Source of the DNA: Dactylis glomerata
Taxonomy: Eukaryota; Streptophyta; Magnoliopsida; Poales; Poaceae
Direction of reading: 5' to 3'
DNA: 64,000 nt
NCBI GenBank assembly: GCA_007115705.1
Contig: QXEO01000382.1
Coordinates: 2,046,781 to 2,110,780 of the forward strand
Notes under the pieces: generated by a model
What the model saw: the letters and a program-made list of their open reading frames with translations, nothing else
Database searches by the model: none
Told to the model about the DNA's origin: nothing
Program-made: the position numbers and the translations under genes
In this document: positions 24,264-35,955 of the stretch, one piece after another
How positions within the stretch are numbered: the stretch's first letter is position 1
Layout: every line of letters begins with the position of its first letter

Positions 24264-25628
24264 ATTCCACGGCGGCGGCGTAGCGTCGCGTGCAAAGAAA
24301 CGATGAGTAATAAGATAACGACGCGACCGCTCCACGTGAGCACAGCTCGCAACACGGCTGCAACAGAAAGCGAGCGGCAGCACACTGATAAGCCATATCC
24401 TCTTCTTCCTATCCGATCCAACCGACCGATCGGGAAGAGATGATCCACGGCGATCATCGCGAAACGCAATCATACAACAACTGACGACGCCACATAGCTC
24501 TGCGTTGGAACCTTGGAGATGCTGCCGTGCAACGCCGAAACGTCAGCAGCGAGCATTGCACGACGGCGTGGCAAGAGGACGGAGACGGCTGCAATCGAGT
24601 GCAGGAGTCACTAGCGAAGGGCAGGGAACAGCGAAACGTGGAGCTCCATGCCTCCATGGTTGTGGACGCCGCCATTGATGGGCTCAGCGTCACGGGTCGC
24701 TACCTCGATTGCCTCCAGAATCAAACCAAGCTCGCAGTGGAGAGTCACCGTTAGCGTTAATGACTAGGCGGTTGCTAATGCCGCCGTAGAAGAAAAAACA
24801 TTTTTCAGAATCAAAGACACGACTTTACATATACTTTAATTTTCTGCTCTTCATCGATCTTTCTCGAACAACTTTTGGACCAAATCAAACTTTTTATCAA
24901 GAGCGTACACGCACATACTCCTAATGTGAGAAAGGGAATTAGGTCAGCATATAGACGCATAGTCCACCAAAGTAACTAGATTAGGGCGGCCACCGATGGT
25001 GTTTTTTAGTCGGATCAAGCGCAACTTTATGTAGTGGTAAGCACCGTCAAACTTGTCCGCTTGCGACGGGCCTCTAGCGCCCGCTCCAAACAGCCGCACG
25101 GTCTTTGCGCGCCGGCGCCGGCACGGCCGCTTTTTTCTCATATAATTTGCCTCCGCAGCCACGCTCGCCGGCATCCTCATGTCGCCCGTTGAATCGAAAT
25201 CGCCTGCTGATCAGGGACTCGCTCCTCTCGTACGTCGTCGCTGCTAGTGGCCGCCGTGCCTTTCGCTAGTGCGATGCGATGTGCAGTGTGAATCAAAATC
25301 GATCGATCGTGCCACTCAGAGCAGCGCCCAAACCGAAAGTACACTGGCCTTTTTTTACATTTCGCTTTATTAACCACTTGGTGCATATTTTACCCGGAAG
25401 AGCCCGTCGTGTACGTCGCCAATGATTGCCTGTGCCGACTCGTGGGGAAGTTGTTTCGTACGGAGAACTCGCACAGGCAACACAGAGGAATCTGATCGAG
25501 ATACACAAATCTACCAACCGCACGGGCGTAGTACAACACAATAGATACGAGAACTCGCCCGACGGCCGGTACATCAACTCAACTCAACACATATTTTCTT
25601 CAGCCACAACCGAACAAGATATCTTAGT
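24264..25628. other. Intergenic, no gene supported
   Basis: This is mixed, partly GC-rich sequence that continues the target site of the Copia insertion (it joins 17554 in the ancestral state). A 75-codon plus frame at 24527-24754 and several minus frames lack any recognisable motif and have no homologous copy in the window. Confidence 0.4.
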
Positions 25629-25866
25629 CATGGCCAATGTACTACGTTTCACCTAACCTAATCCACGAACGAACAAAACCCACACGGTTTTTCGCCGACC
25701 CAGAATAGCTGTATTATTTGGTATATTTTGGTCGCGGATGTCGGAGCCAAAACCGAAAAAGATACTCATCATTCATTCATGTCCAATGTACGTTTCACCT
25801 AACCTAATCCACAAACCAAAACCCACACGGTTTTTCGCTGCATTATATGGTCGCGGATGTCGGAGC
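25629..25866 (+). repeat. Local tandem duplication, two copies
   Basis: The text CATG-CCAATGTAC...TTTCACCTAACCTAATCCAC, then CCCACACGGTTTTTCGC, then GGTCGCGGATGTCGGAGC, occurs at 25629-25747 and again at 25778-25866. The second copy lacks about 30 bp of the first. It looks like a simple local duplication. Confidence 0.75.
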
Positions 25867-26113
25867 TATAGCCTAATTAGCTCGACACGTAAGGATGACG
25901 ACAGAAGAATTAATCCATCGTGTTTGTGAACAGCGAATTTGTCAAACAATAAGATTCTCGATCGATGCATCGAGCTCGTTAATTGATCTGTTTAGTTTAT
26001 TAACGGCTCGTAGAGAGAGGCAGACGAAGGAGGATTAGGTGAAGCGGGCCTTTTGGTTGGGACGTCACTTTCGGTTTCCGCCATTGACTTGTCGCCCCTG
26101 CGATGCAAGCACT

Positions 26114-26627
26114 TGAGGCCTTGTTTGGCAGAGGTGTTTTGACAGGAATAATTAGGTATTGTCCCAGATTAACCCGAAAATACTACTAGAATACTCACTT
26201 TAGCTGTTTGGCATGCCGGTTTTGGGTGGATAAAACACTGCAAATCTCCTCAAAACACTCCGGGTAGAGGTGTAACTGCGCCGCGCCTACCTACTCGCGT
26301 TTTCTACCGCTGCTTCAAACTCTTCTGATGCAGAATTTAATGCCCTTGTCAGCGTGACACTGTGCGGCCACAGTGCAACTTGCTTATGCATGTTGATCAT
26401 TTCTTGTCCAGGGAAGCTAGCTCGCGGACCCGTATTGCTTTTTTCTCTGTCCGTTCAATGCATGTGGCCAAGGACAATACCGCAATATCAGGCATACTCT
26501 GGCTTGTTTTTAAAAATTGATTGCTTTCACACAGCCAAAACGCTAGGTGAAACACGTCCTCCACCCAATCCCCCCAGTATAATACCCAGTAAACCACAAC
26601 AAAACACCTGCACCAAACGAGGCCTCA
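26114..26627. mobile_element. Inverted-repeat transposon (MITE-like, 514 bp)
   Basis: The left end reads TGAGGCCTTGTTTGGCAGAG and the right end, reverse-complemented, TGAGGCCTCGTTTGGTGCAG. Both continue with GTGTTTTG, and a looser match extends further in (AGGTATTGTCCCAG against GGGTATTATACTGG). No target duplication was found, so the superfamily (hAT or Harbinger) is open. The inner frame at 26354-26773 runs out of the element and is not regarded as a gene. Confidence 0.65.
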
Positions 26628-27501
26628 GGCTTCCAGATAACGCCGTTTGGCACTTCATTTGTTCCTACACTAGTTATATCGTCTGGATCAGGTTTAAGAA
26701 CCAGCCAATGTTGCCCTACACTGTAAATAATATCATATCCCTGCTATCCATATTATGTCTGAATAAATTTTGAAATCTGATTATTTTCAAAATAAAAAAC
26801 AAAAACACTACTTGTTTATATCTAAAAAGGGTTGGACTCATATGAAAGAATAAGTATGCTCCATGTAGCGACTATCAAGCAAGAACATATTAACATCACC
26901 ACAACTACCAAACGCAATGTGATGTGTCTCACATCAAATCGTGTGCTTTGGAAACATGTAGAACCAATAATGTTCTATAATAGTTGGTGATTAGTATATA
27001 TATATAAGTGATGTATTTTCATATCAAGTACATATAATGCATACGGTGTGGGGGTAATTATTTAACATACTACAACACAAATATTTAATATTAATCCAAA
27101 TGTCAAAAAATAAGCAGCTGCAAAATTTTATCATTTTTAGCCAGATTGTATAAAATAGAAAACTAACATTATATTTATTATTAAATATATTTCTTTAGCA
27201 CATGATAGGTGTACTTTTATTGTATATTAAAATAAAATAAGCTTAAGATTAATAGTAATATCATTTCATATTTAGTTAAGCCTTCTCACTTTGTAATGGA
27301 AAAAATATACTCATTTAAACTGTACTCTCTCCGATCAGAAATAAGTGTTGGTGATTTTATACTAACTTACTATAAGGTTTGTACTAAATCACTTCGATCC
27401 GAGGATGTAGTATATTAATAATAAGTTATTTAGAAAGTATATAATTTAACTTAAATTATATTTATTAAATTCGCCTCATAAGCCATGGAGCCGCAAGTAC
27501 A
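26628..27501. other. AT-rich intergenic sequence with a decayed MITE
   Basis: No gene is visible. The segment is AT-rich with short TA runs. It contains the Stowaway-like remnant at 27325-27410. Confidence 0.5.
27325..27410. mobile_element. Decayed Stowaway-type MITE
   Basis: The left end is CTCTCTCCGATCAGAAATAAG; the right end reverse-complemented is CTACATCCTCGGATCGAAGTGA. Both are flanked by TA (27323-27324 and 27411-27412). The arms pair imperfectly. The Stowaway start CTCCCTCCG is still recognisable. Confidence 0.55.
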
Positions 27502-27780
27502 TCAGGGTAGTCCTAGAGCTCTCATCATACATATCAAAAGTTCTCTTTTGTTAATGTCTGAGGCCAATGGGCTGCTATGTTTGATCAAATGGGAGGCCGA
27601 GTGGCTCGAGTTGCTCATAAGTGTAATCAACTCAGCAAAATCTAGAGGCCAATCACATGGTGGGTTTCCATCCATGAATATCTCAATAATAATGTCTACC
27701 AAGTCAACATAGTATTTCTTGGCTAAGCATGTCCTATATCTAGTCCAGTAAACACGGTCAAGGAAAGCTCACCTGTCCTT
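27502..27780 (-). pseudogene. Possible exon of an unrecognised protein
   Basis: From about 27780 to the stop at 27502 the minus strand is open for some 90 codons with protein-like composition. It includes RVYWTRYRTCLAKKYYVDLVD, an acidic-hydrophobic stretch, PPCDWPLDF and LICMMRALGLP. The first ATG (27702) lies inside this run, so the real exon would extend upstream of it. No start, splice partner or family is evident, and the flanks are repeats. It may be an exon of a host gene fragment carried by a transposon. Confidence 0.35.
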
Positions 27781-28864
27781 CAAGTTGACCATGATGTTAT
27801 CTGCAGTTTACTTGTAAAGGCATCTCCTCTTTCAGTTGTCCGGATCTAGCATCAGGGTGAGGACACGTAGGAGAAGACCTTGACCTCCTCCATTCGCATA
27901 TTCTTTGAAACGCCAGTGGAGGTGCTAACAGGTTTGGGCAGGCTGTGTTCCTGGCCTCGGCAACAGGCAAGCGTGGGTGGCATCGTGGTGGTGCCGGTGG
28001 CTGGCCTAGCCACGGGCGCTTCTTCACCTTATTGTTCCCTTCTCCTCCTTTCCACCATCGCCCCCTTTTTCTCTCATCTTCCTCGACTAGAAGCATGTGA
28101 CGGGAGGCCACAACGGCAAGGCCATGGTAGGGCTCGCGCTATGCCTCACTGTAGCGGATGACCACTGCCTAGACTCGTGCTTGCGGTGCTCCTCCAAGCA
28201 GGGTCGATGGCCAAGCTGCGGGCGGAAGAGCGCTACTCCCCTATGTAGCTGAGAGGTAAATCTGGTGGCCATGGCAGGGCACGTGTTGCGCCTCGCGGCA
28301 GCAACAAGGCCTCTGATCATTTTCCAGACGGGTTGCAAGGCGTTGCTCCTCCTCGGTGTGGCGGTTCTCCGGGTTGCAAGACTAGCGCTTTCTTGTCGGC
28401 CAGGGAAGATGAGCAACTTGCACTGGACTCCCTACGGAGTGTGGCTTTGGTGATGGTGGGTGTTCTTGGGAGTGTTCTTGGTGCACGGCGACCGGCTCGG
28501 CCGCCACGCATGGGTGTCCAGCGTCCGGCGAGATATGGACGTTGGTTCGTGGCCTGATGTGGTCGTTGGCCCTGCATTGCGTGCACTGACCTGTCCGGCG
28601 GCACCCTGTTGCATGCAGCAAACATCTCGGTCCTGCTCTCGCCTAGGGTTGCTACTGTGTGCGTTGGTAGGATTACCGCAAACATGGGTGCTTTGCCGTA
28701 GGTTTGGGTTCGCCGATGCACAGGTCTATTTGGTCACAGGCTAGCTCCTCCTGGGGTTGGCGTCGTGGTCGACCCGTGCTAGTCCTTTGTGTTGCGCGTG
28801 GTGGTCTGTTGGCAGACTGGTTGTCCATCCTAGTTCTCTTGGTGCAATTGCTGGTGATGTTAGG
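27781..28864 (+). other. GC-rich LINE-like non-coding sequence, first segment
   Basis: This continues at 33874-33980 and 35196-35955 once the insertions are removed. The 3' part (about 35750-35955) carries TGT- and GTT-rich text typical of grass LINE 3' regions and ends near TTTTCGAGAAAATAAAAGACC. Overlapping frames on both strands in 27797-28744 have no recognised domain. The 5' limit and target duplication are not visible. Confidence 0.4.
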
Positions 28865-31192
28865 TGTAAGGGTACATTGCCCTATGTGTGATTTTGGTAA
28901 TTAATGACAATCTGTATGGACTAATGTCTTCATTGAGCTTTTTATGAAGGAATTGTTCATAGAAATTGCTTGAAGTCCATGTGCTGGATTCAAGGCTTGG
29001 ATGCCATGAAGATAAAGATATATCCTAAGTATTGGCATCAAGATCATTGAATAGAATAGATGAATCCAATATTATCAAGAAGAAGAAATAGAGTTGTAGT
29101 TTTTGTATAGAACTCAAGTGATCCATGCTCTAGCTTATGTGCTAGGCCAAGGAGTTTCAAGATCTTGAGAGTTTGTCTACAAGAGAAGAATTAAAGATAT
29201 GGCTCTATGTCGAGGTCATGATGGTCTCATGACTTATGATTGACTAAGACATAGATCATGCAATCAAATGAAGAATTCTTTATGTGGCTCAAGATATTGT
29301 AATGGAGCATGAGAATTACATTGTTGACCAAGACAAAGATCAAAGAATGAATTCTAGATTGGTCAATACATGAAGCATAAGAAATGTGCCACATGTATCT
29401 TATGGTATGGTAAGTTCTGTCAATTATGCTTTGTGAACTAACCCATTACATATGTGTGTTTGTGTTGTCTATGTGGGTTAGGTATTTCCATGGGTATGCA
29501 TCAATAGTGAGATTACATATAGCCCATGAGAGAATGACATCAAGTGATGATCGTCATGAAGGTTGAGAAGGACAAGTTTAAGATAAGCATCTTGAGAAGA
29601 TGATATGGTTGAAGCTTGGCGTCCATTTTTTGATACTAGAGTTGTGAAGACATGCATTAATGAAGCTATCCCATAATAGGCTATGGGGGAGCAAATTATA
29701 TCTCTTCATGATGCAACAATGATCAAGTTAGACATCCCGGCTTGAAGGAAGCATGAAGCATCGACATCAAGATCAAGCGGGATGCGCAAGGAAGAGGTAT
29801 GGCCTTGCTAGGTTTTATTTTACCGGTCTCAAGTTGTTTGTTGAGAGACCGGGTTATAGGATAGATAGCCGCACTATCAAGAGGGGCTTTCGGTCGGGTA
29901 ACTTGATCACATCGTCTTAGGGAGCTCAAACCTTTGCATCCTCCTAATTTGTTTCTTCTTGGTGTTTATCCATGTGAGGTTCTTGTTCTTGTTGTTAGTT
30001 TTCCAACAAATCCAAGTTCATTGAAAATGGAATTTGTATGCACCTTTTATTGTGTTTTCAAGTTGAAAGGTTTTACCGGTTCTTCGTATTGCAAGGTTTC
30101 ACACCTCACCACATTTGGTATTTTATATTTTGAAAAGACTTGGTGTTTCTCTACATGAATTTTTAGATCTTGTTCTTAGCTTTTCAAAAAGCCCAAGTTT
30201 GCTAAAATCGGAGTCCGGATGCGGAAGATATCACATTTTTCATGAGGATTTATTCTGCCGGTTCTGAGCTCAGTTTGACCAGGATTTTGATAGGAAACTG
30301 GACCAAAAATTTCTGGTTTCAACTGGAAATTGGACCGGAACAAGCCCAGCAAGCCACTGGCAAGTTTTTGGGCTGGCTTGGTTTGTTCTCGGTTCCAGGC
30401 TCGGTTTAAACCGAGAATTTCCGGTCAGATTTCTGGTCCCACCAGGAATTCAACCGGGAATTCCAGTTTCGCCTCAAATGGCTAGTTTTTTTAGGGATAT
30501 AAAAGGGGTCTTCTTCCCCAAATGTTTTAGCGTTCTTGAGCACGAAATACACCTCCATTGTTGACCCTCTTGAGCTTTCTTCCTCCCTCTTCCCTCCTAT
30601 GATTCTTGCATCTTTTTGAGGGCTTTGAGAGAGGAGCTCTTGATCTACAATTTCCACCAATTCATTCCTCCTCTAAGTGAGGGGAATCCATTGAATCAAG
30701 ATCTTGAAGTCATTGGTTGACCTCCACCATTGTTCTTCCTCTCTAACTCCTCCATAGCATTTGTTTCCTTGGTGGGATTTGAGAGAGAAGGATTTGATCA
30801 CTTTCCCTTGTGTTCTTGCTTTGTATTCTTGCATAGTGTTGAGCTCTCCATTACGATTTGTTCGAGTGAGAGACCATGAGCTTGTTACTATTGAAGGGTG
30901 ACCTCCTAGTTGGCTTGGCGGTTGGTGCCGTGGTGACCTCTTCGTGGAAGATTGTGAAGAGGCCCAGGCTTTTTCCTTCATGGGATTTGTGAAGCGGTTG
31001 TGGAGCTTGCCATCTCCGGAGTGGAGGAAAAGCTAACCATAAGAAGGGGTCCCTAGCTTCGTGGGGTACTCAGAGAAGAAGGTGAGTGAAAGAGCATGTG
31101 CCCCCATGTGTGGTTTTGGTAATTCATGACAATCGCTATGGACTAATGTTTGCATTGAGTTATATTTGTAGGACTTATTCATAGACAACGAT

Positions 31193-31926
31193 TGACAAGG
31201 GTATAGCTAATAGAGCCCGTTATCTTTGTACCACTGAGGCCCGTTAAGATAGGCCCAGTCATAGACATAGTCGAAATACGAGTTGATATCATATACGGAT
31301 GCTGTAATTTGTATTGAACCTGACTGGATCCTTGAGACCTGGCCACCTATATATAAGGGCTAGGAGAGGCCGCCCAGGGACAGATTGAGATTGAGCCAAT
31401 TGAGTGCCACACTTATTCTCGATACACACATAATCACGCCTTGTTTGACTGACCTTTACCTTCGAGTTCATCCGACACCCTCTTCCCCGATCCTAAGTCC
31501 TTCATCTAGGACATTTGTCGAGTTAACCCTCATCAATTGGCGCCGACCGTGGGGACTCTGGGCATTGGAATCATGAATTTGACGACTTTTGCGCTTCTAG
31601 CCAACAACAACTCGAAAGTCGATGGAAACCAGATATCCTTCGGGACCATAGATTTTCAACTTCACCCACCAACCCTTACTCCAGTCTTCGCAAGCCTAGA
31701 TCAGGAGATGGATCTGACGATCGGAAGCCTAAACTTTCATGTCGGATCTTTGGGTTCGATTCACCTTTCAAATTTGACGAAATCGGATCCGTCGGCAAGC
31801 AAAACTGCAACAACCGCAATGTCAGAATCATCAGTAGGCTCTTCCAGTGAGGTAAACTCGCCGGTCAGCTTTGCAACAACGGAGAATATAGGAGAAAAAA
31901 TCGAAGAACTCTTGGGTGTTATTTAG
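31193..31926 (+). mobile_element. Truncated LTR element of the 1-597 family
   Basis: The LTR (343 bp) runs from TGACAAGG at 31193 to CCTCATCA at 31535, with a TATATATAAG box near 31350. The primer-binding-type text TTGGCGCCGACCGTGGGGA follows, then a leader frame. The internal region ends at about 31920, where the solo-LTR sequence resumes, so the rest of the element and its second LTR are gone. Target duplication is not visible because the 3' end is lost. Confidence 0.75.
31573..31926 (+). CDS. leader (gag-like) reading frame, truncated
   Basis: A 117-codon frame starts MNLTTFALLAN, contains LTIGSLNF and SSEVNSPVS, and stops at 31926. The N-terminal ~110 residues parallel the frame at 225-1, including ...VDG... 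near residue 17 and the Ser-rich block before the EVNSPVS motif. The last few codons and the stop probably come from the flanking repeat. ATG at 31573 was chosen over the earlier 31537 ATG because the other copy starts at the equivalent place. The function is unknown. Confidence 0.45.
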   Translation: MNLTTFALLANNNSKVDGNQISFGTIDFQLHPPTLTPVFASLDQEMDLTIGSLNFHVGSLGSIHLSNLTKSDPSASKTATTAMSESSVGSSSEVNSPVSFATTENIGEKIEELLGVI

Positions 31927-33980
31927 TTTTTATCCTTGTGCGGTTCTAGAGCTTGTGGTTATTCTCATGACAAGCTCTAGTTCTTCAAAAACGGATTTCC
32001 TATAGAACTCTTATTGCATTTTTGGTGTTTGGAGGTTTTACCGGTTCATCTTTATAGCTAAGTCAAACCTTTTATCATTTGGTTGCATCCTCCTTTGTTG
32101 GACTATGATGTTTCTATGGATGAAGTTGTAGAGCTTGTTGTGGTGATTCCAACGAGCCAAAGATCATCGAAAACGGAGTCCGGATGCAAAAGTTATCACC
32201 ATTTTTGTGTTTATGTTTCTTCCTGGCCGAACTGTTCGGCCCTTGGCCGGAAAATCCGGCGGCACGCCGAACCACGTTCCGGAGCAGCTATTTGGCGCCA
32301 GGCAGAACCATTTGGTAGTCGCTGAAGTTTTTGGCCTGCAGTCTGGTCCCGCCAGACCTAGCGCTGAACCGTCCGGTCTACAGTTCGGTCCTGCCAAACT
32401 TACGCCCGAAATCCCATTCGAGCTTCTTCCGACGGCCAGATTTCCACCCACCTATAAATACCCCTTCTTCCTCCTTGAGCAAGCCACGTTTTTGGGCTTC
32501 TCTCTTCTCCATTGTTATCTTAAAAGCTTGCCCTCCCTCCTCCATTCCCCCCATGATTCTTGTATCTTTTTTAGGGAAAAGAGAGAGGAGATCTAGATCT
32601 ACATTTCCACCAATCACTTTCTCCTCTAAGTGAGGAGAACCTATTGGATCTAGATCTTGGATTTCTTTGTGGATTTCCTCCTTTGTTCTTCCTCTCATAT
32701 CTCTCCATAGCATTAGTTGCTTTGGTAGGATTTAAGTGAGAAGGACTTGCGCACTTGTGTTCTTGCCTTTGCATCGGTTGCATCAGTTTGAGTTCTCCTT
32801 GGAGATTTGGTGGTGAAAGTTCGTTCAGCTTATTACTCTTGGGTTCTTGGAAACCTAGACGGCTTAGTGGCTTAGTGGATTACTTGGGGACCTCCAATTA
32901 AGTTATGGAGATCTTCCCAAGCTTTGTGGTGCCTTCATGGCAATTTCTTGGGGACCTCCAATTTAGTTGTGGAGATCTTCCCAAGCTTTGTGATGCCTCA
33001 GTGGCGATTCTTGGGAGCCTCCAATTAAGTTGTGGAGTTTGCCCCAATCTTGTACGGGTTCGGTAACCGTCCTCAAGTGTCCCATAGTGGTCGGATCTTC
33101 TATCTTGGTGGGAGGGCTCGAGGAGGTTATGGTGAGCCTCCGTTGTGTTTTGGGAGCCCTGTGCCTCTACACCGCTCCAATGGAGATTAGCACCCAAAAG
33201 GGTGTGAACTTCGGGATACATCATTGTTTTCGCGTGCCTCGGTTATTTCTTTACCCGAGCTCCTTTACTTATGCAATTTACTTTGTGATAGCCTTCGTGC
33301 TTGAAGTTATATATATCTTGCTATCACATGTTTGCTTATCATGTTTAGCATAGGTTGTTGGTGCACATAGGTGAACCTAGTTTATTTAGGTTTTGTATGC
33401 TTGGCAAATTAAATGTTAGTTTTATTCCGCATTTGTCAAGCCACTCATAAAAGTTTTAAATCGCCTATTCACCCCCTTCTAGGCGACGTACGTGTCCTTT
33501 CAGTGAGACTTCGTGGCGTTCGGGGGCCTTCGTGGTTACCCGCATCTCTCTGATGGTGATTAGCTTACTTTATGTTGGGATACATCTTCATCTCTGCGTG
33601 CCTCGGTTATCTCTATACCCGAGTTTATTTCCTTGTGATAGCCTTCGTGCTTGAAGTACTTATATCTTGTTTATCACTTGTGAATTATATCTTGTGCTAT
33701 CTTGCTTTTATTTAGTTGTTATTGGTGCACTTAGTTGAGCCTAGCATATTTAGGTTTTGTGCTTGAAGAAAATAAACGTTAATTTAATTCTGCATTCCTT
33801 CAAGCCAATTCCGTAATTGTTTTTAAAATGCCTATTCACCCCCCTCTAGGCGACATCTTGTCCTTTCATTAGGTTTTATCGCTTGTCTTTGCGGGGTTGC
33901 TGCTAAGGCGTTATAGGTCGTGGTGTTGCTCTAGGAAAATGTCATTCCTGACGTTGTCAGTTTCGACAACAGTAACGCCT

Positions 33981-35186
33981 ATACACGAAACAGGCTTTTG
34001 CCCCGCTATATTAATATAGCAACCACCTGATACAACAAGCTTGCTGGGGCTGCAGCACAACCTAGCCCAAAAGAAAAAAGAGAAAGAAAGAAAAAAGAAA
34101 CAAATGCCGACACCGACAGATCAACGATACAAAGATGACCCGCCACCGCTGCACCCTCCGGAGAATTCCCACCATGCTCCTAGCACATCAAAGCATCGTG
34201 TCCCAAACAACACCTTCAAGAAGGAAAACGACGACAACACCGCTACTGCCCGAACTAGTCCTAGGGTTTCCCCCGGTACATAGAGGGGAGTGGGGAAGGG
34301 GCACACTCGATGCCCTTCAGGAAGGAAGGCGGCACCCGCAGGCGTCACTGCATCGATTTTGAACAAGCCGACAGAGATTTCTCTCAACCCCCAAAAAACC
34401 ACCACCCCAGATGATCCGTAGTGCCCCACCCAACTTGCCGCCCACCAGCATGCACCACCACGGTCTTGCGCCATCTTTGTCGTCTCACCGTGGTCACTGA
34501 CATGAGGCCTAGAAGATAGAAAATGGGACATCAGAATCGCAGACGGCAGCATCGCAGCCAAGCCGGAGAGAACTACCTCCACCGCCATCTCGGTAGCTGA
34601 CCGAACATAGCAACCGGATCACACCAGGCCCCTACTGGCCCGGTCGGGCAAATAGGCCCACAAAGAACCCACCGCCATGCTGCAGCAAGCCGGCTGAGAC
34701 GCCACCACCACCAATACCTTCGTCGCACCTCCGCCACCTCCAGGGAGTCTCGTCGCTGCTCAGAGCCCAGCTGGCCCGCCTCAACCTAGATCGGGCCCAG
34801 ATGGGCCTAGATCTGGGCCAAACAGGCACCGCCGGTCACCTGCGCCACCACGTAGACCCACGGCCAATGATCGCCGCCGCGCCGAAGCCCACCCGCCCGC
34901 GGGAAACAAAACCGCCGGGCCAGACCGCCGGCGGCCGATCCGCACCGCCGTCGGGAAGAAGTTGCCCCAGGAACACCTCCGAGCGCGCGGGGAAAGGCGG
35001 TCCGCCGCCGCCGCCACCAGGGCTTCGCTCGGCGGCTCCTGCTGGCGACGGTGATGGGGGAAGGAGGAGGGAGGGGGCCTAGTTGAAGGGAGAGGCGGCG
35101 GCGCTCCCTCGCCTCGGGGAGGGCGAGAGGAGCACGAGGGGTCGGGGGTCGCCTCTCCTTATCCACGCCCTACGGCATCCACAAGG
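33981..35186 (-). mobile_element. Short non-LTR retroposon with 9-bp target duplication
   Basis: GTAACGCCT occurs immediately left (33972-33980) and right (35187-35195), and joining the two flanks gives continuous sequence. Read on the minus strand, the element starts in a very GC-rich leader-like part (34620-35186) and ends ...GCTATATTAATATAGCGGGG...CCTGTTTCGTGTAT, a LINE-type 3' end with a small hairpin (about 34003-34020). There are no terminal inverted repeats and no reverse transcriptase. At 1206 bp it looks like an internally deleted LINE. Confidence 0.65.
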
Positions 35187-35195
35187 GTAACGCCT

Positions 35196-35955
35196 GTAGG
35201 CGTCTTTCCTTCCTTGGGCGTTGTCGAGGAGTCCCGAGTTCCTCTATTCCTTTTTGGCCTTGTTGTCCGGGTGAAAACCCAGATCCGGCTTCCGGTGTTG
35301 AGCCAAATCGGACAACGGTGGCGTCACTGATGTCATTACCTTCTTGGAGGCGTTGTTTTTGGATGTCTTACCCTCAGGTGGCGTGCAACTTGGCAGCACA
35401 CGCCTTGGCTTCTTGGCGAATCCTACGTGTGACAGCGTTGTACCTGCATGGTTACCTTGATGGCATGGGTAGCGGACTGCAGCGGATCCAATGCGGCTTC
35501 TTGGACACGCGAAAGCACTCAACGGATTTCGGGTGACAATAGTGGACGAACATTCTGACTGACCGTTATGTGATGACTGTGGTGGTGCAACACCGAGGGC
35601 ACCGGTGACGGTTGGCAGATCTAAGGCGAGTCAGGCGGTCCGTAGTGCCATTGCTTCCCCAAAGCGGGAGTGCTTTGATTCTTCCCTTCTTTGTAGTTTC
35701 TTTTTTTCGATGGCCTTAGAGGGTGTGGTGCCCTTTGTGTTTTTGTGGCTTGCATATAGGCCGAGGTTAGTTTGGTGGCTGTTGTAATGTATGTCGCAAT
35801 TGTTGTCCGTGTTATTGTCTTGAGTGGTCGGATATTCGTCAACTGCTCTTCTAACTTTTTTTTGGGTCGAGGTCGTATAGTGGGATGTCCACTCTCTCTT
35901 GGACTTGTACAAAAACTCTAAACACAGCGCTCTTTGTGTTTTCGAGAAAATAAAA
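35196..35955 (+). other. LINE-like non-coding sequence, last segment
   Basis: This continues the sequence broken at 28864 and 33980. It includes GTCCGGGTGAAAACCC, a phrase frequent in grass LINE tails, and ends near TTTTCGAGAAAATAAAAGAC at about 35955. There is no coding frame of note. Confidence 0.4.

Larger units (their letters stand above)
31087..33502 (+). mobile_element. Solo-LTR-like element (inner copy, same family) with 5-bp target duplication
   Basis: It begins TGAAAGAGCATG and ends TGTCCTTTCA, with GTGAG on both sides (31082-31086 and 33503-33507). It is related to the outer copy along its length: the same start text (GTGTGGTTTTGGTAATT), the same GGAGTCCGGATGC block and the same end. 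It has its own TATA-like CTATAAATA at 32452-32460. It is inserted in the outer copy and is itself interrupted by the element at 31193-31926. Confidence 0.75.
28865..33868 (+). mobile_element. Solo-LTR-like element (outer copy) with 5-bp target duplication
   Basis: It begins TGTAAGGGTAC at 28865 and ends TGTCCTTTCA at 33868. TTAGG precedes it (28860-28864) and follows it (33869-33873). Without the nested insertion it is about 2.6 kb, lacks primer binding site, polypurine tract and coding sequence, and has a TATA-like GATATAAAAGG at 30496-30506. This fits a single long LTR left after recombination between the two LTRs of a full element. The end text CACCCCCCTCTAGGCGACATC is common in Triticeae LTRs. 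Confidence 0.75.
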
